From Deltaproteobacteria bacterium (GTDB lineage Bacteria; Desulfobacterota_B; Binatia; UBA9968), in assembly GCA_030620935.1 (NCBI GenBank), contig JAUXIP010000035.1:1-11259 (forward strand): a DNA stretch of 11,259 nucleotides, written 5' to 3'. Positions within the stretch are counted from its first letter, which is position 1; each line of letters opens with the position of its first letter. The notes under the pieces are model-generated. The model did no database searches, was not told where the DNA came from, and was given only the letters and a program-made list of their open reading frames with translations. Shown here in pieces: positions 7,235 to 11,259 of the stretch. Position numbers and translations under genes: made by a program.

Positions 7235-7984
7235 GTGGTAAGAAAAGAGAGAAATAAAACTGTTCCATTACTGGTAACCAGCCTCCTGTTATTAGTGGTC
7301 TCGGCTAAGGGTTGCAGCGAGGCCGTTGCTCAGCAGCGTTCTCAATTAAAAGCGGTGGGCAAAATCGTTGGTAGGGTGCGATTAGAGGGCACCTTTAAAA
7401 GGCCTCCACCCCTAGAGGTCTATAAAAACAGGGGTTTCTGCGGCTCCGAGGTTCCCAATGAGAGCCTCATCGTCAGTGCCGATGGAGGTGTCCAAAATGT
7501 CGTCATTACCATCCGCGGAGCTGCCAGCGAAAAACCGGTGAGTCCATCAAAAGACCTCGTTCTCGACAACAAAAAATGTGCCTTTGTTCCTCGTGTTCAG
7601 GTGGTCCCTGTAGGGAGTCATGTGTTACTTTTGAACAGCGACCCGATCCTCCACGATGTCCATGCTCGTCTCGGCTTTGAGACGCTCTTTAATATCGGTC
7701 TTCCACCTTGGCGGCAAGTTAAGAAGCACCTCACGAGGACTGGGATTATCGCTATCCAGTGCGATGTTCTCCATACATGGATGACCGCCTATATTGTGGT
7801 CACGTCGAGTCCGTATTTTGCTGTGACGGATGAAAGAGGGGAGTTTGCCATAAAGGGCATCCCGGTTGGCAGTTACGAACTAGAGGTTTGGCATGAGAGG
7901 TTGGGGCGCCAGTCAAGAAAAGTGGCGGTTAAGGAAGGCCATAGCTCTAGACTCGATCTCGTTTTTCCTTGCCTTTCCTGTTAA
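7235..7984 (+). CDS. secreted cupredoxin-like / carboxypeptidase-regulatory-like protein
   Basis: This 249-residue protein starts at GTG 7235, the first possible start after an in-frame stop at 7232; no clear ribosome site is visible. A Sec signal (TVPLLVTSLLLLVVSA) probably ends at AVA/Q (about residue 33). The middle domain resembles a cupredoxin: LLLNSDPILHDVHA supplies His140 and His143, and QCDVLHTWM supplies Cys176, His180 and Met183, a plausible type 1 copper set. Cys69 and Cys115 may form a disulphide. The C-terminal part (YFAVTDERGEFAIKGIPVG, then YELEVWHERLG) is the beta-sandwich of carboxypeptidase regulatory-like domains. Such proteins often sit beside multihaem cytochromes; here one is convergent. 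A periplasmic electron-transfer or copper-binding role is inferred. It ends CLSC, which is unusual. Confidence 0.75.
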   Translation: MVRKERNKTVPLLVTSLLLLVVSAKGCSEAVAQQRSQLKAVGKIVGRVRLEGTFKRPPPLEVYKNRGFCGSEVPNESLIVSADGGVQNVVITIRGAASEKPVSPSKDLVLDNKKCAFVPRVQVVPVGSHVLLLNSDPILHDVHARLGFETLFNIGLPPWRQVKKHLTRTGIIAIQCDVLHTWMTAYIVVTSSPYFAVTDERGEFAIKGIPVGSYELEVWHERLGRQSRKVAVKEGHSSRLDLVFPCLSC

Positions 7985-8068
7985 ATGATACGACGTTCTG
8001 GGCTTTGTATGCCGAAGATACTAATGCCCTGTATTTAAGGTGTTAACGGTTTGGAGATAGAGCAAGAG

Positions 8069-8124
8069 AAAAAATCGGCGCGGTAAGTCCAGGAAATCTT
8101 GGATCGGCGTGTTTTCGCCTTTTT
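8069..8124. terminator. probable bidirectional terminator between convergent genes
   Basis: A run of six A (8069-8074), GGCG (8077-8080), an inner hairpin TCCAGG-AAAT-CTTGGA (8088-8103), then CGCC (8116-8119) and five T (8120-8124) form a nested symmetrical structure. A second, smaller stem GGCG-TGTTTT-CGCC (8106-8119) directly precedes the T run and would serve the plus-strand gene. The A run becomes a T run for the minus-strand cytochrome gene. The stems are short, so the call is tentative. Confidence 0.5.
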
Positions 8125-8139
8125 CTTAGGGGGGTTTCC

Positions 8140-9708
8140 TCATTTCAGAGTGACGAGATAGGCGGAAAGCTCTTCAATTTGCTTTCGCGTGAGGCCCATT
8201 GCAGGAACAATCGGGTGGGCGTCCATCTCGAGGTTCGAACCGGAGCGGGTAACGTCGCCCGCCAGCCAGAGCCTGAGATGATCCTCCTTGAGGCGCTGGC
8301 CTGCATGCGCCAGATTTGGTCCTTCGAACCTCGGTGGGAGACTCTTTTCCGGTCGGGCGTTCAACTCGTGGCAAGCGCCGCAGCGGAGGCGGGCGAAGAG
8401 CCTGGCGCCCCGTTTCGCCTTCGCCTTTTCGTCTGCGTGAGGCCTTGCGTGTTCGTGCGTCCTCTTGTCCTTCAGGGTCAACAGGAATTCCGCGATGGCC
8501 TCTGCCTCCTCGTTGGTCAATCTAAAATCGGGCATTCTGGAGGAGCGGCCCTCGGTGTAGCCGATGGGGCGGATCTTCGAGGGATTTTTCAGGAATTTGA
8601 CCAGCCATTCCTTCCGGACACGGCTTCCCTCGTGGGCGAGAGAGGGACCGGCCTCGAGCCGCTCGTGCATCCCTCCAACGTCATGACATCCGGCGCAGTT
8701 CAGCTCGTTCATGAGCTGCGCGCCATAGGCACGGGTCGCCTGCGGATGGCGCTTTTTCGCGGCAGCATAGGCAGCGGATTTTTCCCGCGACGGGCTCAGG
8801 CTCAGGATGTATTCGGTGATGGCGTTTATCTGTTTCGTTTCATCGCCGCCGAAGATCTCATCGGGTCCGGAGTCGGGTCCTTCGAAATAGGTCGGCATCT
8901 TCGTCCCGGGCAGCAGCTTCTGGGGATCCTGAAGCCATTGAACGATCCAATCTCGACGGAGCCTTCGGCTCGAAATTTCCAGGTCGGGCGCCCAGCCCTC
9001 GGTCGGACCTTCGGGCTTCTTTTCTCCTTTCTGGTGACAGCTCCAACAGTCAAAATATTCCGACGACATCAGCTTCTTTCCCTCTTCGAGAAAGGTCTTC
9101 CGCTCGGCAGAGGACAAGTTGATGGGGGGAAAGAAGGGCCGACTGATTCCTACCATATCTTTGCTTATGTGCCGGACCAGCGCAACGGCTTCTTTCTCCG
9201 TCAGGCGGAAGTCCGGCATCCGGATCTTCAGCCAGGGGCGGATCGTGTGCGGCTTCTGCAAGAAATCGAAAAGCCAGTCAGGGCGAAATTTGTCTCCTAG
9301 GTTCGTCAAATCGGGCGCCACTCTCCCCTGCCTCCCGCCGTGGCCGGCGCCGTGTTCGAGTTCGGGCCTGATGTAATGGCAGGCGTTGCAGTGCAGGGCA
9401 GAGATCAGGTTGGATCCTTTCTCCTGTTGGGGAGTGAGGCCTTTAGGGACACCTCCATGGCCCTCCGCAGCGCTCATGCCGGGCCAATGGGGTTCCTCTT
9501 TCGCGGAATGGTCTCCTGGCGCTTTGTCCATCCCGTGGTGGCCTTCTGCGGCCTTCTTTGGAGTTGGCGACGATTTTTTCCCGCCGTGAGCATGGCCCTC
9601 ATCGGGGGGTGCACCTCTCGAGAAGCCGACGGAGATCATCAAAAAGAAAGCGAAGAGAAAACATCCGGAGAGGATCCATCTATGGGAGCGGAGAATACGT
9701 CGCTTCAT
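8140..9708 (-). CDS. secreted tetraheme cytochrome c, four tandem cytochrome c domains
   Basis: This 522-residue protein carries four CxxCH haem c motifs: CNACH (107-111), CWSCH (221-225), CAGCH (338-342) and CGACH (443-447). Each is followed 50-62 residues later by a candidate Met ligand: Met164 (IRMPDF), Met271 (TKMPTY), Met392 (SRMPDF) and Met504 (PAMG). The spacing of 105-117 residues shows four repeated class I domains sharing the pattern APxL...R...WL..FL..P..I.P...MP; the fourth is the most divergent. The N-terminus MKRRILRSHR plus a hydrophobic stretch (11-28) directs export, with likely cleavage near residue 32, and residues 38-85 form a His-, Gly- and Lys-rich linker. It should act in the periplasm, shuttling electrons. 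The start has an AAGGA site 9 bases upstream. It is a lone gene, convergent with the cupredoxin-like gene. The partner oxidase or reductase is not in the window. Confidence 0.93.
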   Translation of the reverse strand: MKRRILRSHRWILSGCFLFAFFLMISVGFSRGAPPDEGHAHGGKKSSPTPKKAAEGHHGMDKAPGDHSAKEEPHWPGMSAAEGHGGVPKGLTPQQEKGSNLISALHCNACHYIRPELEHGAGHGGRQGRVAPDLTNLGDKFRPDWLFDFLQKPHTIRPWLKIRMPDFRLTEKEAVALVRHISKDMVGISRPFFPPINLSSAERKTFLEEGKKLMSSEYFDCWSCHQKGEKKPEGPTEGWAPDLEISSRRLRRDWIVQWLQDPQKLLPGTKMPTYFEGPDSGPDEIFGGDETKQINAITEYILSLSPSREKSAAYAAAKKRHPQATRAYGAQLMNELNCAGCHDVGGMHERLEAGPSLAHEGSRVRKEWLVKFLKNPSKIRPIGYTEGRSSRMPDFRLTNEEAEAIAEFLLTLKDKRTHEHARPHADEKAKAKRGARLFARLRCGACHELNARPEKSLPPRFEGPNLAHAGQRLKEDHLRLWLAGDVTRSGSNLEMDAHPIVPAMGLTRKQIEELSAYLVTLK

Positions 9709-10346
9709 TTTGAAGTTTCCTTGGCGGCAAATTCGGCCTCAATTGGGTCCGATTGCTGGCGTCGGTCTTGACCAATAAGGATAAGCAAAAAATGAGCGCA
9801 TAACTCTTTCATTTTAGCGCCACTTCAAGAGGCCCTTTTAGCATTTTCAGATAATTTTAACTTGATTTCAACCGACCGTATTAAATCGGCTAACTGGTTG
9901 ATTAGCCTTCTGGCCTTGCTTGGCTAATGGACCGGCCAAGGGCAGACACCCCTTTGCCTCCTTCCGTGATCCTATCCTCATCGGGCGCTCTCGTGGGGGT
10001 CATTGTCACGGACTGGGCGGTTAGGCGCCTTCATGGGAGGAGGCCACCTGTCATCCGAGGATATATTGGCTTCTTGGGGTGATGGCGTTCCTTCCAGCGT
10101 GGGCTATCGCCCTATGAGGTCTCCTGTGAGCACTATTCAGTTAAGGCGATTGACGCTGTTATCCTTATTACAAGAAGGAGGCCTTCTCGTCCGAAACCAC
10201 CAGAATCAGGGATTCCTTGAGAATGGTTTTGCTAACGCATGGAAGCGCTTGGTACTTTCTTGAGTACTCCTATAGACACATCGAAGCAGATCGAAATCCG
10301 CAAACTACGACGCGAAACTGGTTCATAGCGAGTTGGTTAGCGGTGT

Positions 10347-10373
10347 TGGTTGCCAAAGGTACTGTGGCAACCA
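10347..10373. repeat. perfect 9-base inverted repeat
   Basis: TGGTTGCCA (10347-10355) and TGGCAACCA (10365-10373) are exact reverse complements with a 9-base loop. No T run follows closely, so it is not a typical intrinsic terminator. It lies about 165 bases before the small secreted protein and could be an operator or an RNA hairpin. Confidence 0.45.
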
Positions 10374-10499
10374 GAGGCTTTATCCTTACTTCTCCGGGCT
10401 CGTCCTTGTGGATCATTGCCTTTCATTCTCGCTCTGCGGTGACTATGGAATTGAGCAGAGGTGCGCAAGTTCGGCCTATCAAAGAAATCACACTGCCTC

Positions 10500-10528
10500 T
10501 TGAAAAAGAAGAGCAATCAAGATATCAG
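10500..10528 (+). promoter_or_regulatory. promoter candidate just before the small secreted protein
   Basis: TTGAAA (10500-10505, five of six), a 17-base spacer and TATCAG (10523-10528, four of six) form a good sigma70-type match. Transcription would start at about 10535, only some 3 bases before the ATG at 10538, implying a leaderless or nearly leaderless mRNA. This is consistent with the lack of a ribosome site there, but a chance match is possible. Confidence 0.35.
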
Positions 10529-10537
10529 TTGCATTTC

Positions 10538-10957
10538 ATGAAACGTTTCGGTGTTATTTCTCTCTGTTTCGTTCTTCTCTACGCCGGGGTTGCCTGGGCG
10601 TTGGATGAATGTCTGCGCCATGGCGAGCATGTCGCTCAACATGATGCCGTCATTACCGCTCCTGTTGCTTTCGATTCATTCTTGGTAAGGACTTCGAGTC
10701 TTCCTCAGCGTCCAGTCACGAAACTCCATTGTCATGACGTTCGTTATCAGATCGGTCCTATTCTACAGCCTTCCCCTAGTGCAAGGCTAGCATCCTTTGT
10801 CGATAAGGTTTCACTAAAGCGATCTTTTTTTACAGGATCGGTAGTTTCAAGCGAGATCAATGAGTTTGCGCTAAAGACCCTTTTCGAGCTTTCGGGTTCG
10901 TTTTCCTTCTTAAGCAGCTCACCACGCCATCTCTTTCTCTCCGTTCTTCGGATCTAG
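10538..10957 (+). CDS. small secreted protein of unknown function upstream of an efflux gene
   Basis: I chose the ATG at 10538 because it opens a clear Sec signal peptide (MKRFGVISLCFVLLYAGVAWA, likely cut after Ala21); the same frame runs upstream to 10217 but that extension has no family resemblance. The 139-residue product begins its mature part LDECLRHGEHVAQHD, with one Cys and three His, and contains LHCHDVR (Cys65, His64, His66), so periplasmic metal binding is possible. The C-terminus is hydrophobic and ends SSSPRHLFLSVLRI. From memory, similar short proteins with this ending precede RND-type metal efflux operons in uncultured bacteria; this cannot be verified here. No Shine-Dalgarno is evident. 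It lies 131 bases before the TolC-family gene in the same direction, suggesting a shared operon. Confidence 0.6.
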   Translation: MKRFGVISLCFVLLYAGVAWALDECLRHGEHVAQHDAVITAPVAFDSFLVRTSSLPQRPVTKLHCHDVRYQIGPILQPSPSARLASFVDKVSLKRSFFTGSVVSSEINEFALKTLFELSGSFSFLSSSPRHLFLSVLRI

Positions 10958-11027
10958 CACACCCCTTAGTTCTTCGCTCGGTGATTTCTCCCAGGCATCT
11001 CTGGGTTAAGTGTATTATTCGGTTTCC

Positions 11028-11064
11028 GACCAGTCCGTTTGACTGGGCGGGGTCAAAACGTTTT
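11028..11064. repeat. hairpin and palindrome in the leader of the TolC-family gene
   Basis: CCAGTC-CGTTT-GACTGG (11030-11046) is a perfect 6-base hairpin, and AAAACGTTTT (11055-11064) is a 10-base palindrome 25 bases before the ATG at 11089. A further CCCAG-GCATCT-CTGGG stem lies at about 10990-11005. They could be part of an operator or attenuator between the two genes, or chance. Confidence 0.3.
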
Positions 11065-11088
11065 TAGAGCTAGACAGAGGGATAATTT

Positions 11089-11259
11089 ATGGTTGCTTCA
11101 CGGTTCATCAATTTTATTTTTATCTTAGGGGCGGTTTTTCTTTTCCTTTACTCTCCGACGGTTGCAGCCGAGGAGATCAAGCTGGATTTGGGGAAGGCCA
11201 TTAAGTTTGGTTTAGAGCGGAACTTGGACCTCAAGGCCAAAGAGGTTGAGTTGGGGCTG
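11089..11259 (+). CDS. TolC-family outer-membrane efflux protein, N-terminal part only
   Basis: The frame is open from the ATG at 11089 to the window edge (57 codons). Residues 1-27 are a Sec signal peptide (hydrophobic FINFIFILGAVFLFLYSP, cleavage after VAA). The mature start EEIKLDLGKAIKFGLERN, followed by LDLKAKEVELGL, is the characteristic opening of outer-membrane efflux proteins, where the first repeat reads roughly LtLeeAi..AlenNldlk. Members form trimeric channels across the outer membrane and periplasm that work with an RND or ABC pump and a membrane-fusion protein, whose genes would be expected downstream. A ribosome site AGAGGG lies 7-8 bases upstream. The substrate cannot be read from this fragment; a metal (CzcC/CusC-type) pump is a guess from the preceding gene. 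Confidence 0.8.
   Translation, partial: MVASRFINFIFILGAVFLFLYSPTVAAEEIKLDLGKAIKFGLERNLDLKAKEVELGL

Larger units (their letters stand above)
9709..10537. other. 829-base region without a convincing intact gene
   Basis: It separates the minus-strand cytochrome from the plus-strand small secreted protein. The first 190 bases are A+T-rich and presumably hold the cytochrome promoter, although no good -35/-10 pair was found. It contains three inverted repeats: GGCTAA/TTAGCC (9888-9907), CTTGGC/GCCAAG (9919-9940) and a perfect 9-base pair TGGTTGCCA/TGGCAACCA (10347-10373). Frames at 10003-10263 and 10217-10537 lack ribosome sites and family resemblance. A frame from 9927 to 10220 interrupted by a TGA is discussed as a possible decayed gene. 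Confidence 0.55.

Noticed and set aside
8179..9300. Plus-strand open frame of 373 codons across the cytochrome gene
   Set aside because: It lies fully opposite a gene with four haem motifs and a signal peptide, has no recognisable domains, and reflects the G+C-rich codon pattern of the real gene.
9640..9708. Lipobox-like LSGC at residues 13-16 of the cytochrome
   Set aside because: Almost no hydrophobic stretch precedes the Cys and a long one follows it, the wrong layout for a lipoprotein signal; ordinary Sec export fits better.
10003..10263. 86-codon frame with a TTG start
   Set aside because: No ribosome site, no recognisable features, and it overlaps other weak frames.
10217..10537. N-terminal extension of the small secreted protein to 246 residues
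   Set aside because: The extension would bury a clear signal peptide at residue 108 and shows no family resemblance or ribosome site.

Overview
The window looks like a chromosomal segment from a Gram-negative environmental bacterium. The evidence is a periplasmic binding-protein ABC importer, a secreted multiheme cytochrome c, a TolC-type outer-membrane factor and Sec signal peptides. The gene mix (orphan LigB-type dioxygenase, fused two-domain importer permease, CxxxH cupredoxin-like protein, tandem cytochrome c) recalls uncultured soil or groundwater lineages such as NC10/Rokubacteria, Nitrospirota or deltaproteobacterial groups. That placement is an impression from gene style and was not tested. 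No rRNA, tRNA, CRISPR array, intact insertion sequence or phage gene was seen.

Layout. (1) 1-1304, minus strand: a two-gene operon of a LigB-family extradiol dioxygenase followed 11 bases later by a Rid-family protein cut by the window edge; a good sigma70-type promoter lies at 1379-1406. (2) 1305-1914: a divergent 610-base intergenic region with short inverted repeats, a probable dispersed-repeat remnant, and a plus-strand promoter overlapped by a 7-base inverted repeat. (3) 1915-5897, plus strand: a complete ABC importer of binding protein, fused permease and ATPase. (4) 5949-7143: a probable 3' remnant of an MFS transporter on the minus strand, then a YdjM-type membrane protein whose true start appears to be a CTG codon 75 bases upstream of its first ATG. 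(5) 7235-9708: a secreted cupredoxin-like protein (+) convergent with a secreted tetraheme cytochrome c (-), separated by a likely bidirectional terminator. (6) 9709-10537: 829 bases without a convincing intact gene, with several inverted repeats and one possible decayed ORF. (7) 10538-11259, plus strand: a small secreted Cys/His-containing protein of unknown function, then the start of a TolC-family outer-membrane efflux gene that continues past the window.

How the parts may work together. The dioxygenase and Rid pair suits cleavage of an aromatic ring followed by hydrolysis of an enamine/imine product, as in aminophenol-type pathways, and the neighbouring importer could bring in the substrate; both are inferences. 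The cupredoxin-like protein and the cytochrome suit periplasmic electron transfer. The last two genes look like the head of an RND-type efflux operon, possibly for metals.
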